DNA of 53,882 bases from Syntrophorhabdaceae bacterium. GTDB taxonomy: Bacteria > Desulfobacterota > Syntrophorhabdia > Syntrophorhabdales > Syntrophorhabdaceae. The position numbers were made by a program, and so were the translations under genes. Shown piece by piece: positions 44,632 through 53,882 of the stretch (position 1 is the stretch's first letter; each line of letters starts with the position of its first letter). The DNA lies in assembly GCA_035541755.1 (NCBI GenBank), contig DATKMQ010000003.1:1-53882 (forward strand), in the 5' to 3' direction. The notes below the pieces were generated by a model that saw only the letters and a list, made by a program, of their open reading frames with translations, searched no databases and had not been told where the DNA came from.

Positions 44632-46143
44632 TCACAGCGTCACGCCCTGCTTAAAGATGGCGATTTCCCTGTAACCGTTTTCCTCGTTTTTTGTCCTTAA
44701 TTCGCCGGAGGCCACCTTTACCACGAAACCGAACAACTCATGTTTCAGATGGTCCGCATCTTCACCCGTCAAAAGCCGGCCTGCGTCAAAGTCGATCCAA
44801 TTTCCCTTGTGCTGAGACAGCTCTCTATTTGTTGAGATTTTGATGGTGGGAACGGGCGCCCCGAGCGGTGTTCCGCGTCCCGTAGTGAACAGGATTACAT
44901 GTGCGCCGGCTGCCGTCAATGCGGTGCAGGCCACAATATCGTTGCCCGGACCTGCGAGCAGGTTGAGACCTTCCGTTTTTACCCTCTCACCGTATTGAAG
45001 CACATCTACAACCGGCTCTGTGCCGCCCTTCTCAATACACCCCAGTGATTTTTCTTCCAGGGTCGAAATGCCACCCTTCTTATTCCCCGGAGAGGGGTTC
45101 TCGTATACTTCCTGACCGTGGCTGAGGTAATATTCCTTAAACCCATTGATGAGGCTCACGGTCTTATCGAAGATCTCCCGGCTCACGCATCGATCCATGA
45201 GCCTCTTCTCGGCCCCGAACATTTCGGGTACCTCCGTGAGAATGCCCGTTCCACCTCGCCGAATCAGCATATCCGAAAACTCGCCTACGAGCGGATTTGC
45301 CGTAATTCCCGAAAAGGCGTCGGAGCCGCCGCACTTAAGCCCCACAACGAGCTTCGAAACGTCACAGGGTTGCCTCACGAATGTCTGCGCATAACGCGCC
45401 AACTCGCCAAGCAGCTTAACTCCGTGTTCCATCTCGTCATCAACGTCCTGGCAAACCATGAATTTGACCCGCTCTCGGTCGTAGTCCCCCAGTACCTTTT
45501 TGAACTCGTCGATATTGTTGTTCTCACAACCAAGTCCCAATACAAGCACCCCCGCCGCATTGGGGTGTTTCGTAAGCTGAGCCAGTATCTTTTGGGTGTT
45601 CCTGTGGTCCTCTCCGAGCTGGGAACAACCATAGGGGTGCGTATAGGCAAATAGGCCGTCCGTCAGCCCCGCCAACCGCACATTTGCCTCTTTCGCGAGA
45701 TTCTCCGAGGTCTTATTCACGCACCCCACCGTATTGATGATCCATATCTCGTTTCTTATGCCGACTTGTCCATCTTTCCTCACGTAGCCCGCGAACTCTC
45801 GCGGCTGAGTTGCGGTCTCAGGGTTTGCCGCGCGGCCCTTTTTGTTTACCGGTGTGTAACGATACTGTTCGAGGCCTTTGAGGTTAGTCTTGACGTTGTG
45901 GGTATGAACATGCTCCCCCGCCGAAATATTTACCACAGCACGGCCCATGGGGAACCCGTACTTTATGATGTCCCTGCCTTGTGCGAGATTCTCGAGGGCT
46001 ATCTTGTGACCACTCTCCACGTCCTCTCTTGCGACAAGCTGATACTTGCCGATCGTAAGCGCCTCACCGGCTGCGATACGCGCGAGTGCCACGGCTACAT
46101 TATCCTTGGCATTAATCATAAGTAGCTTGCCGGCTCTTATCAC
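44632..46143 (-). CDS. uxaA: Altronate dehydratase
   Basis: This 503-residue UxaA dehydrates D-altronate to 2-keto-3-deoxygluconate, using Fe(II) in known members. The small N-terminal SAF domain (about 1-90, DNVAVALARIAAGE, GHKIALENLA) and the large C-terminal domain (GYVRKDGQVGIRNE, GLKCGGSDAFSGITANP, RGTPLGAPVPTIK) are both complete. The GTG at 46143 gives the E. coli-like N-terminal strand; ATG at 46119 is an alternative. uxaB ends 14 bases upstream. Confidence 0.94.
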   Translation of the reverse strand: MIRAGKLLMINAKDNVAVALARIAAGEALTIGKYQLVAREDVESGHKIALENLAQGRDIIKYGFPMGRAVVNISAGEHVHTHNVKTNLKGLEQYRYTPVNKKGRAANPETATQPREFAGYVRKDGQVGIRNEIWIINTVGCVNKTSENLAKEANVRLAGLTDGLFAYTHPYGCSQLGEDHRNTQKILAQLTKHPNAAGVLVLGLGCENNNIDEFKKVLGDYDRERVKFMVCQDVDDEMEHGVKLLGELARYAQTFVRQPCDVSKLVVGLKCGGSDAFSGITANPLVGEFSDMLIRRGGTGILTEVPEMFGAEKRLMDRCVSREIFDKTVSLINGFKEYYLSHGQEVYENPSPGNKKGGISTLEEKSLGCIEKGGTEPVVDVLQYGERVKTEGLNLLAGPGNDIVACTALTAAGAHVILFTTGRGTPLGAPVPTIKISTNRELSQHKGNWIDFDAGRLLTGEDADHLKHELFGFVVKVASGELRTKNEENGYREIAIFKQGVTL

Positions 46144-46157
46144 TATAGTGTCTCCGG

Positions 46158-47705
46158 TTAAGAATTGCCTCGCGCCAGCACCTGTTCCAGGGTGGCACCA
46201 ATGCCGTGGTCAACGATCCCTGCGAGATATCTCACTGCCGCGCGAGTAAGACCCGGAACAGTATTCAGGTCGAACCCCCATATACTGGCCCTTGACATCA
46301 CGGCTAAAGCCAATTCATTGAGGTTCATGCGCGCATGCTCGTATCTCTTCCAGACGTCACGAAACAGCTCGAGTACGTCCTCGTCGTCATTGATATCGTA
46401 AGGGTTAGTGCCCTGGCCACCTGTTGAGCGCGAGCCTTTTAGCGCGTGTCCGGTTATCTCGGTACCTCTGTAGAAGGCGATCAGGGCGGCAAGTGAAAAC
46501 GTGAGGGCCTCCGGTATGGCGCCTTTGCGGGCCACATATTCCGTGATTGACGGAAGGACCCGCGTCTTAAATTTCGAGGTCGAGTTCAGTGAAATGCTCA
46601 AAAGATAGTGCTTGATGAAAGGATTGGCAAACCGTTCGGATACGGTCCTCGCGAAATCAAGCAATTCATTCTCGGGCATGTCGAGGGTGGGGATGATCTC
46701 CTCGTACAGACCCTTTTCCATAAACCTCCTTACGAGAGGATCGTCCATGCACTCCTTAACCGTATTAAGACCATACAGGTACGCCGCGAGAACTGTCATG
46801 GTATGGGCGCCGTTAAGAATTCTGACCTTCCTCGTCCTGTAGGGGGTCATGTCATCAGTCCAGATCACGTTCAAACGGGCCTCACTTAGCGGCAGTTCTT
46901 TGGCGAACCTCTTATCACCTTCAATAACCCACAGATGGAACACCTCACCCGTATCGAGCAGTTTGTCTTCGTATCCAAGTTCTTCAGTGATGCCCTGCGC
47001 TTCCTCCCTGGGATAGCCGGTCACGATCCGGTCCACCAGTGAGTTGAGAAAATAGTTCGCTGTCGTCAACCAGTTGATGAATGCTTCCTCGTACCCCCAC
47101 TGCCTTGACAGCCTGAGCACCGCTTCCTTGAGCACATCTCCGTTCCTGTCGATAAGCTCACACGGGATGATAACGAGTCCGCGCTCCGGGTCTCCCACAA
47201 ACGCCTCAAAACGCCGGTGAAGCAGCACCGTGAGCTTACCCGGATACGAATGAGGCGGCCTGTCAGTTGGTCTGTCTTTCTCTGAATAGACGATCCCGGC
47301 CTCAGTCGTATTGGAGATGACGAACCTCAAATCCGGGCTCTCGGCTATACTCATGTACGACTCAAAATCCGTATAGGGATTGAGTGCCCGTGTAACCGAG
47401 CAGACGATGCTTTTCTCTTCAACAATCATTCCATCCCTAATCCCTCTCAAGTAAAGCGTATACAAGCCGTTCTGGATGTTGAGCGTTTCTGCAAGGCCCG
47501 TAGGGATCGGCTGCACTACGGCAACGCCCCCGTTGAAAAGCCCTTGCTCATTCATCCTGTCAACCATCCAGTCGACAAAACCCCTGAGAAAATTACCTTC
47601 GCCGAATTGTACTATCCTTTCAGGTAGATTCCTTTTTTCGTGTACGTTCAAATCTTTGGGTAGTTGAACCTTGGAGTTAACGAGGCTGGCGTTAAGCTGT
47701 TTCAT
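46158..47705 (-). CDS. uxaB: Tagaturonate reductase (altronate oxidoreductase)
   Basis: This 515-residue member of the mannitol dehydrogenase family (E. coli UxaB is 483) reduces tagaturonate to altronate with NADH. Landmarks are VQFGEGNFLRGFVDWM (nucleotide fold), ISNTTEAGIVY, and the catalytic KVRILNGAHTMTVLAAYL helix (about 296-313). Fructuronate reductase is the closest alternative, but adjacency to uxaA supports UxaB. The N-terminus carries an extra 20 or so residues. Confidence 0.92.
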   Translation of the reverse strand: MKQLNASLVNSKVQLPKDLNVHEKRNLPERIVQFGEGNFLRGFVDWMVDRMNEQGLFNGGVAVVQPIPTGLAETLNIQNGLYTLYLRGIRDGMIVEEKSIVCSVTRALNPYTDFESYMSIAESPDLRFVISNTTEAGIVYSEKDRPTDRPPHSYPGKLTVLLHRRFEAFVGDPERGLVIIPCELIDRNGDVLKEAVLRLSRQWGYEEAFINWLTTANYFLNSLVDRIVTGYPREEAQGITEELGYEDKLLDTGEVFHLWVIEGDKRFAKELPLSEARLNVIWTDDMTPYRTRKVRILNGAHTMTVLAAYLYGLNTVKECMDDPLVRRFMEKGLYEEIIPTLDMPENELLDFARTVSERFANPFIKHYLLSISLNSTSKFKTRVLPSITEYVARKGAIPEALTFSLAALIAFYRGTEITGHALKGSRSTGGQGTNPYDINDDEDVLELFRDVWKRYEHARMNLNELALAVMSRASIWGFDLNTVPGLTRAAVRYLAGIVDHGIGATLEQVLARGNS

Positions 47706-47839
47706 GACGTGTGTCCCCTATGTGTGAGAGGTCTGATCACCCCCCGCTTAAGTTCTCTGCATACCGGAAAGTAGCGCCACCTCTTGGAGATGCGCACCTT
47801 ACCAATTTAGCGCACACACGGGAATATATCAACACGGCT

Positions 47840-48163
47840 CTATTTGAGAAAATCTTCTCTTTGCGGCGTGAAAACGTCGAGTATCACAGAATCCTCAAGG
47901 GCTCTCACGCCGTGTACCATATCCGGGGGCACATAATAGGAATCCCCGGCCTTCAAAACATATTTCTCAGCATCTATGGTAAATTCGAAGGTTCCCCGAA
48001 CAATGTAGCTGATCTGTTCGTGAGGATGGGCGTGCAGCGCCCCTATAGCCCCTTTTTGAAACGTTACCTCGACCGTCATAAGCTTTCCCGCTGATGCAAG
48101 TATCTTTCTCTCTACACCGTTCCCTACATTCTCCGATGCTATAGAACTATGAATAAAGACCAT
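47840..48163 (-). CDS. kdgF: Small cupin protein, KdgF-like
   Basis: A 107-residue single-domain cupin with the metal motif HAHPHEQISYIVRG (about residues 44-57) and a second motif around PPDMVHGV. KdgF proteins convert unsaturated uronates from pectin or alginate breakdown to linear ketouronates. The match in length and in the SYIVRGTFEF region is good, and its place between the TRAP transporter and uxaB fits. That would let the operon accept unsaturated as well as saturated galacturonate. Confidence 0.8.
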   Translation of the reverse strand: MVFIHSSIASENVGNGVERKILASAGKLMTVEVTFQKGAIGALHAHPHEQISYIVRGTFEFTIDAEKYVLKAGDSYYVPPDMVHGVRALEDSVILDVFTPQREDFLK

Positions 48164-48270
48164 GTTTCACCTCATTCATGGAGAGTTTGTTCCAGTTATT
48201 GCACCTTAGCCGGCTTCCTTCTTCATCCGGCTTAAGCTCTAATGAAAGCAGTTTCAAGCTACGCCTGTTA

Positions 48271-49587
48271 TCACATAAAGTGGAACAGGCGGGGCAGGTA
48301 TGCAACTATCTCAGGGAGATACGTTACGATCATGAGCACCACGACCAGCGTGAGATAGAGCGGGACCATGCTCCTCGTCAGCTTGTCTATCCTGATGTCT
48401 CCTATCGCGCAACCCACATACAGCGCTGAGCCAACCGGCGGCGTCAAAAGACCGATGCCGAGGTTAAGCATCATGATCACACCGAAGTGGACCGGATGGA
48501 CGCCGAAGGCGACAACAGCAGGCAAAAGGATGGGCGTACAAATCAGGATAAGGGGCGCCATGTCCATAATACATCCCAAAAATAGGAGCAGGATGTTTAT
48601 CCAGAGAAGCAGCATGTTCTTGTCCGATGTGAGAGATAGTATTATATCGGTTATTTTCTTTGGAACCTGCAACTGGGCAAGGATATATCCAAAGGCACTC
48701 GCCGTGGCGATGAGACTCATGACCATGGCAAGGGTCTTGGTGGTCTTAAACAAGACACTTTTGAACTGACTGAAAGGGGCTTCGCGGTATACGAAAAATG
48801 TGATGATGAAGGCATAGACAACGGCCACAGCCGATGATTCAGCCGCGGTGAAGACCCCTGAAAGAATCCCCACGAGAATAATAAGCGCCGTCAAAAGGCC
48901 AAGAAAGGCGTGTCTGAATGTCTTGAGCAAAAGGAGAAAAGAGAACTTATTGCCCTTGGGATACTTGCGCACGACGGCCAGAATGTAGCTTGAGATAATA
49001 AGACATGCCGCAAGAACAACGCCGGGGACAATCCCCGCCAGAAAAAGAGCCCCCACAGAGGCGCCGCCTCCGATGGTGCCGGCTGCGATTGAATAGAGGA
49101 TCATATTATGGCTCGGCGGAACGAGAACTCCCTCAACGGCCGCGGAAATGGTGATTCCGACCGCGTAATCGTTATCGTAGCCTTTGTTTCTCATCATGGG
49201 AATCATGATCGCGCCTATGGCTGAAACGTCAGCCACACATGAGCCGCTCACGCCCCCGAAAAACATACAGGCAAGCACGTCAACCATAGCAAGGCCGCCT
49301 CGAACGCGCCCTACAAGGGCGTTAGCAAAACCGACCATCCGCTGGGAAATCCCTCCCTGGCTCATGATCTCACCCGCGAGAATGAAAAGCGGGATCGTGA
49401 GCAGCGCCATGGACTGAACGCCCTTGGCCATGCTTTGGGCGAGCGCCATGATGGGAAGGTGCATGTAAACGGCGGCTGCGATAGAGGAAAGAATAAGGGA
49501 AAATGCGATGGGGACCCTGATGATCATGAATGCCGCAAATGAACTGAACAGGATCGCTATAGCTACGCCTTCACTGTAATGATGCAT
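48271..49587 (-). CDS. dctM: TRAP transporter large permease subunit (DctM)
   Basis: A 438-residue protein with about 12 membrane segments and family motifs: AGEIMSQGGIS (about 71-81), FGGVSGSCVADVSAIG near residue 110, and GLLTPPVGSALYVGCAIG (about 371-388). It carries out sodium-driven uptake with DctQ and the DctP binding protein. It overlaps the end of dctQ by 17 bases. Given the downstream uxa genes the substrate is probably a hexuronate. Confidence 0.93.
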   Translation of the reverse strand: MHHYSEGVAIAILFSSFAAFMIIRVPIAFSLILSSIAAAVYMHLPIMALAQSMAKGVQSMALLTIPLFILAGEIMSQGGISQRMVGFANALVGRVRGGLAMVDVLACMFFGGVSGSCVADVSAIGAIMIPMMRNKGYDNDYAVGITISAAVEGVLVPPSHNMILYSIAAGTIGGGASVGALFLAGIVPGVVLAACLIISSYILAVVRKYPKGNKFSFLLLLKTFRHAFLGLLTALIILVGILSGVFTAAESSAVAVVYAFIITFFVYREAPFSQFKSVLFKTTKTLAMVMSLIATASAFGYILAQLQVPKKITDIILSLTSDKNMLLLWINILLLFLGCIMDMAPLILICTPILLPAVVAFGVHPVHFGVIMMLNLGIGLLTPPVGSALYVGCAIGDIRIDKLTRSMVPLYLTLVVVLMIVTYLPEIVAYLPRLFHFM

Positions 49588-50101
49588 CTTTGTCCCCCTG
49601 GCCTAAAAAAATGGTGTCGAGATATTCAGGACCTTTCGACCTCTGAAGAAAATTTTCAACGGACGTATATATGACGAGCAGCCCACTCACCGGAATGAAA
49701 ACATATTCTGTGTAAGAAGGCCATTCGGTTGCTGCAAGCGTTGAATATGTACCGATTCTACAAAGTGCAATGCCAAAGTAGACGAAGGTCACTCCGAAAA
49801 TAAACGTAAATACATCGACGATGCGCGCCACGATTTTGGTCTGAACCTTGTCCGGGAGAAAGGACAGAACAAAATCTATCGCAATATGAATCTTCTTGCG
49901 CACCCCCACGGCGAGGGCAATGAAGGTAAACCAGATCATGAGGATGAGGCTCACCTCGTCAGCCCAGAAGATGCTAAAATTCAGAAGGTACCTGCAGAAG
50001 ACATCGGCAAAAATCAGAATCGTCATAATAATGAGCATACCGAAGGCCGCCCATGTGAGCCCTGCAAATATCCTGTCAAAGACGTACTTGATCCCGTTCA
50101 T
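49571..50101 (-). CDS. dctQ: TRAP transporter small permease subunit (DctQ)
   Basis: A 176-residue protein with four membrane segments (about 14-36, 48-66, 88-108, 128-148) and the family segment FWADEVSLILMIWFTFIA. It associates with DctM. It lies between dctP (68 bases upstream) and dctM (overlapping). Confidence 0.9.
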   Translation of the reverse strand: MNGIKYVFDRIFAGLTWAAFGMLIIMTILIFADVFCRYLLNFSIFWADEVSLILMIWFTFIALAVGVRKKIHIAIDFVLSFLPDKVQTKIVARIVDVFTFIFGVTFVYFGIALCRIGTYSTLAATEWPSYTEYVFIPVSGLLVIYTSVENFLQRSKGPEYLDTIFLGQGDKDASLQ

Positions 50102-50169
50102 GTCTTTACCTCGGCATTGTTCTTAAGGAAGGGCCGGGCGAGCCGGCCCCCTGTTTTTGATTGCTTATC

Positions 50170-51159
50170 CTACTTTACATCCTGGATCTTCTTGATCAGA
50201 TCGGCATATTCTTTGTAATCGGCATAGATGGGCTGAACGGCCTTCTGGAACTCGCCCAAGGTCTTCGCGTCAAGATAAGTGATCTTGCAGCCCGCCGCCT
50301 TGGCCTTCTCTTCGTTTACCTTCTCTGATTCCGCCCATTTTTTCTTCTGGAACTCTACCGCGTCTTTGGCCGACTTGCTAATAATATCAAGATCGGCCTT
50401 TGACAGGTTTGCAAAGTTCTTCTTGCTCCCGATGAGGATTTCGGGAACCCGTGTATGTCCGTCCACGGTGTAGAATTTTGCCACCTGGTAGTGGCTGAAG
50501 GAGATGTACGACGGCCAGTTATTTTCGGCGCCGTCGATAACGTTCGTCTGAAGGGCTGAATACACATCGCCTGTGGCCATCGGGGTCGGAGAGGCGCCGA
50601 GCGCTTTGACCAGGTCCATCATGAGTTTCGCTTCCTGAACACGGATCTTGAGCCCCTTGAGGTCGGCAAGGCTCTTAATCTCTCTTTTTGAATTGTAGAA
50701 GCTCCGTGCACCCGCGTCATAATATGCGAGGCCCACAAGGTTTGCCTTATCGACGGATTTCAACAAGTCCTGACCGATAGGACCGGAGAGAACCTTCCAC
50801 ATGTGGTTGGAATCGCGATAGATGTAAGGGAGCGAGAGAACATTGAGCTCCTTGGCAAACTGCAATACCGGCGCCAGGCTTATACGGGCAAAATCGATGG
50901 CGCCCATCTGAACTTGCTCCACAACCGCCTTCTCGTCACCGCCCAGCTGACCGCCAGGGTACACGGTGACATTGATGCGGCCGCCCGTGCGCTCCTTGAC
51001 GAGACGGGCGAACTCTTCATCTCCGAGCTCAGTGGGATAACCCTTGGGATGGATTTCAGCGAGCTTGAGCTCAATCGTATCAGCTGCAAAAGCAATACTG
51101 ATATGGCCTACGACAGCCAAAAATACAGCAGCCAATAAAATAATCAGACCTTTTTTCAT
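50170..51159 (-). CDS. dctP: TRAP transporter solute-binding protein (DctP)
   Basis: A 329-residue periplasmic protein with a signal peptide (MKKGL, hydrophobic core, AFA-A near residue 25). Family features are FARLVKERTGGRINVTVYPGGQLGGDEKAVVEQVQMGAIDF (shown in parts), KGLKIRVQE with the carboxylate-binding Arg (about 172), and VIDGAENNWPSY near residue 210. It is the first gene of the hexuronate operon and has a strong ribosome-binding site (AGGAGGAGG). TATAAT at 51198-51193 is a likely -10, with a poor -35. The 210-base gap upstream shows no gene. Confidence 0.93.
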   Translation of the reverse strand: MKKGLIILLAAVFLAVVGHISIAFAADTIELKLAEIHPKGYPTELGDEEFARLVKERTGGRINVTVYPGGQLGGDEKAVVEQVQMGAIDFARISLAPVLQFAKELNVLSLPYIYRDSNHMWKVLSGPIGQDLLKSVDKANLVGLAYYDAGARSFYNSKREIKSLADLKGLKIRVQEAKLMMDLVKALGASPTPMATGDVYSALQTNVIDGAENNWPSYISFSHYQVAKFYTVDGHTRVPEILIGSKKNFANLSKADLDIISKSAKDAVEFQKKKWAESEKVNEEKAKAAGCKITYLDAKTLGEFQKAVQPIYADYKEYADLIKKIQDVK

Positions 51160-51369
51160 TTCCTCCTCCTTGTCTAAGTTTGGTTATTATGTATTATAGC
51201 CGTTCCGCTATGCGAAACCGTGCTTCAAATAACGAAACTATGTACAATCATGAATCATATTGGACAAAATTGCAACATAATTTTTATCTGCCCTGAGACA
51301 GGCAAGAGAACCAATTTCCCACCTGAGCTACCCTGTACGTCAGCCCCTTGCTACCGGAGAGCAGTTGCC

Positions 51370-52368
51370 TTAAGGGTCTGTCACGCATTCTCCGCTGTAA
51401 ATACTGAGAATGCGATCCATTTCGCGGTTCACTGACTCATCGATACGCCGGCGTGCCCTATCTTCCCGGAACCATGCCACTGTTCTGCGTACGCCCTCGT
51501 TGAAGGAGATCGTCGCTTCAAAGTCGGGCACAAAGTTCTTGATCTTGCTGTTGTCAAAGACAAGGCTCCAGGTCTTGTCGCCCAGCAGATTCGCTGACAG
51601 CTGCGGCGCCACCTGGGAGATGAAGTCTGAGGAGATATGCACGATTCTAGCCTCGGTTCCCAATTCCTGAGCTATGGTTTCATAGATTTGGTTCCAGGTA
51701 AGGACCTCGTCGGAAGTGATGTGGAAGGCCTCCCCCACGGCGCAAGCGTTTCCCAGAAGGCCGAGAAACCCTCGCGCAAAGTCGTCCGCGTGCGTCACAA
51801 CGAAGAGGGACGAGCCGTCGCCGTGAGCGATGATCGGATGGCCATCGAGTATTCGCTGGGCGAGCGTATAACAGCCCTTCCCCCCGATAGCGATGGGAAA
51901 GTTGCGATCATAGGTTAGAGAAGGACGCACAATCGTGGCGGGGAAACCTTGCTCACGGTATGCTTGCATCAGACGCTCTTCGCAGGTAATTTTGCCGCGG
52001 GCATATTCCGAGTACGGATTGCTAAGCGGGGTTAACTCTGTGATGAGATAAGAGGCCGGCGGCCTTTGATAAGCTGATGCGGAGCTGATGAAGACGTACT
52101 GCCCGACCCGGTCCTTAAACAGGGCCACGTCGCGGTCTATATCACCCGGAGCATATGCGATCCAATCAACCACCACATCAAATTTCTTACCCTCAAGAAC
52201 TGCGTAAAGGTCCCCGGTTCTATTTATATCCGCAGCTAGATGCGTACTTCCGGCCGGATGAAGCTCGGACCCTCGATTGAGCGCGGAGAGTTCAAATCCT
52301 CTGTCAATGGCCTGCCGGCTCACCGCCCTACTAATCACGCCCGTGCCGCCTATAAAGAGCACTTTCAC
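51370..52368 (-). CDS. NAD-dependent epimerase/dehydratase (extended SDR)
   Basis: This 332-residue protein starts KVLFIGGTGVISRAV, an N-terminal NAD(P)-binding fold, and has the SDR Y-x3-K catalytic pair in EYARGK (about 127-132). The GTG at 52368 is chosen because GGGGAGG lies seven bases before it; a longer frame adds an unlikely Arg-rich stretch. Members interconvert nucleotide sugars or oxidise sugars. It lies near galT and could be a UDP-sugar epimerase, but it is short of the features that would fix the substrate. Confidence 0.83.
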   Translation of the reverse strand: MKVLFIGGTGVISRAVSRQAIDRGFELSALNRGSELHPAGSTHLAADINRTGDLYAVLEGKKFDVVVDWIAYAPGDIDRDVALFKDRVGQYVFISSASAYQRPPASYLITELTPLSNPYSEYARGKITCEERLMQAYREQGFPATIVRPSLTYDRNFPIAIGGKGCYTLAQRILDGHPIIAHGDGSSLFVVTHADDFARGFLGLLGNACAVGEAFHITSDEVLTWNQIYETIAQELGTEARIVHISSDFISQVAPQLSANLLGDKTWSLVFDNSKIKNFVPDFEATISFNEGVRRTVAWFREDRARRRIDESVNREMDRILSIYSGECVTDP

Positions 52369-52467
52369 AATCGAGCCTCCCCTGCATCTCCAGTGTCGAA
52401 CGCACCGACGACGCAAGGGTCACCGGCGATATCAGTATTGTGGGAGATATCGTTTACCGATTGTCGT

Positions 52468-53484
52468 CTAATCCCCCGGAAATTCATAGCCAACATCCCT
52501 TAAGAACCTCGCACTCTCCTCGGGTAGAGCCGTATTGATATACATACCCGTACCGAGTTCGAAACCGGCGGTCTGTGTGATCCTCGGGATGACCGATATA
52601 TACCAGTGGAAATACTTAGAATCGCTTTCTCTCGTGGACAACGATCGGATCACATAATTAAAATCAGGATTATCCAGTCCCACGTACATTCGACGAAGCA
52701 CATCTCTCAAAATACCGGCGAGCCCTTTGATCTCATCCTCACTTATGCATCCGTAACAGGCGCAGTGTCGCTTGGGAAAAATCCAGGTGTGGAAGGGTGA
52801 ATGGGCCGCATAGGGGATAAACGCCACAAAAGATGCATTCTCGCTCACGATCCGCACTTTTTCATTCATCTCTCCATACATATACGTGCAATAGAGGCAT
52901 TCCCCAAAATTCACATAATAGTAATTTCTCCGGGCCTCCTCGAGCCTCGTCATCACCTGCCCGGGGAATACCGGCGTACCCACAATTTGGGAATGCGGAT
53001 GCTCAAGGGAGGTTCCCGCCCCAATGCCGTGGTTCTTGAAGATGATCACGTGTTCCACGCGCGGGTCTTCATAGAAGGCAATGAGGCGATCCCTGTATCC
53101 GGCGAGGACCCGCTCCATCTGATGGACAGACAAAAGCGCCGTCGTCTTATTGTGCTCAGGCGTCTCAATAATGACCTCATGACGACCCACGCCCGAAATG
53201 ACCTGCTTGAAATCTACCTTCTCTTTTCTTACGTCCCCCTCCGGAGATAAGGCCGAGAATTTGTTCAAAACCGATCTCACGGACCAGGCCCCGTCCGGGC
53301 TCGTTAAGCGGAATGTTTCTGTAGGCGTATCGGTCTCGTTACCAGGACAAAAGGGGCAGGAAGCCACATATGCGGGCAGCTCTTTGCTCTGCCTCTTTTG
53401 AGCGAAATCTTCCGGCCTTTTCGCCCGCTCCGCCGAGACGATGACCCAGTCTCCGGTAATATGGTTTAATCGGACCTCAGACAT
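52468..53484 (-). CDS. galT: Galactose-1-phosphate uridylyltransferase
   Basis: A 338-residue HIT-superfamily enzyme that exchanges UDP between UDP-glucose and galactose-1-phosphate. Visible are the zinc-binding CPFC (residues 43-46), the catalytic histidine motif EHPHSQIVG (about 160-168), and a second histidine region SPFHTWIFPKRHCACY. Length is typical. It stands divergent from a UDP-sugar pyrophosphorylase-like gene. Confidence 0.93.
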   Translation of the reverse strand: MSEVRLNHITGDWVIVSAERAKRPEDFAQKRQSKELPAYVASCPFCPGNETDTPTETFRLTSPDGAWSVRSVLNKFSALSPEGDVRKEKVDFKQVISGVGRHEVIIETPEHNKTTALLSVHQMERVLAGYRDRLIAFYEDPRVEHVIIFKNHGIGAGTSLEHPHSQIVGTPVFPGQVMTRLEEARRNYYYVNFGECLYCTYMYGEMNEKVRIVSENASFVAFIPYAAHSPFHTWIFPKRHCACYGCISEDEIKGLAGILRDVLRRMYVGLDNPDFNYVIRSLSTRESDSKYFHWYISVIPRITQTAGFELGTGMYINTALPEESARFLRDVGYEFPGD

Positions 53485-53682
53485 TCTTCACCACAATGTA
53501 CCCGCCCATACTACACCTACTGCTCCTAGATATTAAGATAAAAACAAAGGCTTCACAATAGGAAAAGATGGCCATTTCTCATGCCACGTGCACCTCGAAT
53601 TATTCTACTATTATGTCGTCGATAAATCATTTATAATGATGAGCGATAGTTGCCTTACAAAATCTATCAGGACAGGTTCAAC

Positions 53683-53882
53683 ATGAACGAAAAAGACCTC
53701 CTCGAGCTACTCACCCTTAACGGGCAGAAATCCCTCATAAACCACTATGAGCGGCTCGATCCGAGCCAGCGAAAGGCTTTCCTGACTAACCTTCAGGAGC
53801 TTAATCTCAAACTTGTCTTTGAGCTTCATAAGAGATTTTCCGCTGAGGACTGCGTGGCAACGATACAACGTGATATCGCCAA
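53683..53882 (+). CDS. UDP-sugar pyrophosphorylase family protein (partial, N-terminus only)
   Basis: About 66 residues run from the ATG at 53683 to the right edge. The all-helical start (NGQKSLINHYERLDPSQR, NLQELNL) resembles the N-terminal helical domain of eukaryote-like UDP-glucose/UDP-N-acetylglucosamine pyrophosphorylases. The catalytic domain is outside the window, so the call rests on the N-terminus and on galT next door. A TATAAT near 53630 may belong to its promoter. Confidence 0.65.
   Translation, partial: MNEKDLLELLTLNGQKSLINHYERLDPSQRKAFLTNLQELNLKLVFELHKRFSAEDCVATIQRDIA

Overview
The window reads as a piece of the chromosome of a strictly anaerobic, probably syntrophic or fermentative Desulfobacterota-like bacterium. 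The suggestion of something close to Syntrophorhabdales is an inference from gene content, not a phylogeny. Supporting content: a Re-face citrate synthase type enzyme in an operon with aconitase-like and isocitrate dehydrogenase genes, three acyl-CoA dehydrogenases with ETF, two enoate-reductase-like flavoproteins, an oxygen-sensitive 4-hydroxybutyryl-CoA-dehydratase-like Fe-S enzyme, and TTT and TRAP transporters. I see no insertion sequence, phage gene or CRISPR array.

Region 1 (1-29791) is a catabolic island. A GntR regulator and a 4-hydroxybutyryl-CoA dehydratase-like enzyme (minus strand) face a succinyl-CoA-ligase-like pair with a strong sigma70-type promoter. After a converging acyl-CoA dehydrogenase and a 750-base gap, a sigma54-type promoter precedes a long plus-strand run: a divergent acyl-CoA dehydrogenase, etfBA, an FMN/Fe-S oxidoreductase, a glutamate-mutase-like B12 system (S, E1, L, E2), an MmgE/PrpD protein, a third acyl-CoA dehydrogenase, TctBA with two TctC binding proteins, a flavodoxin-ferredoxin fusion and a full-length enoate/dienoyl-CoA reductase. 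Beyond a tRNA-Asn gene on the other strand lie an M24-fold protein that has lost its metal ligands, an exported flavoprotein and an MFS transporter. The arrangement suggests uptake of a di- or tricarboxylic acid, carbon-skeleton rearrangement through B12, CoA activation, and oxidation through ETF and flavin/Fe-S carriers. The substrate cannot be named from sequence. The most novel element is the mutase: both catalytic subunits keep two of the three substrate-binding arginines of glutamate mutase but have lost Arg66 and the amino-group-binding Glu171.

Region 2 (29828-42012, minus strand) is housekeeping: aspS, Re-citrate synthase (with a C-terminal Cache-type sensor domain), leuC/leuD-type aconitase, isocitrate dehydrogenase, prfB with its programmed +1 frameshift, a ZapB-like coiled coil, zapA, 6S RNA, rny, ymdB and tyrS, nearly all closely packed. 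Citrate synthase, aconitase and isocitrate dehydrogenase together would make 2-oxoglutarate for glutamate synthesis.

Region 3 (42236-53882) concerns sugars. A Gfo/Idh/MocA dehydrogenase converges on a hexuronate operon: TRAP transporter dctPQM, KdgF-like cupin, uxaB, uxaA, uxaC. This would take galacturonate as far as 2-keto-3-deoxygluconate. It is followed by an SDR epimerase, galT, and the start of a UDP-sugar pyrophosphorylase that runs off the right edge.
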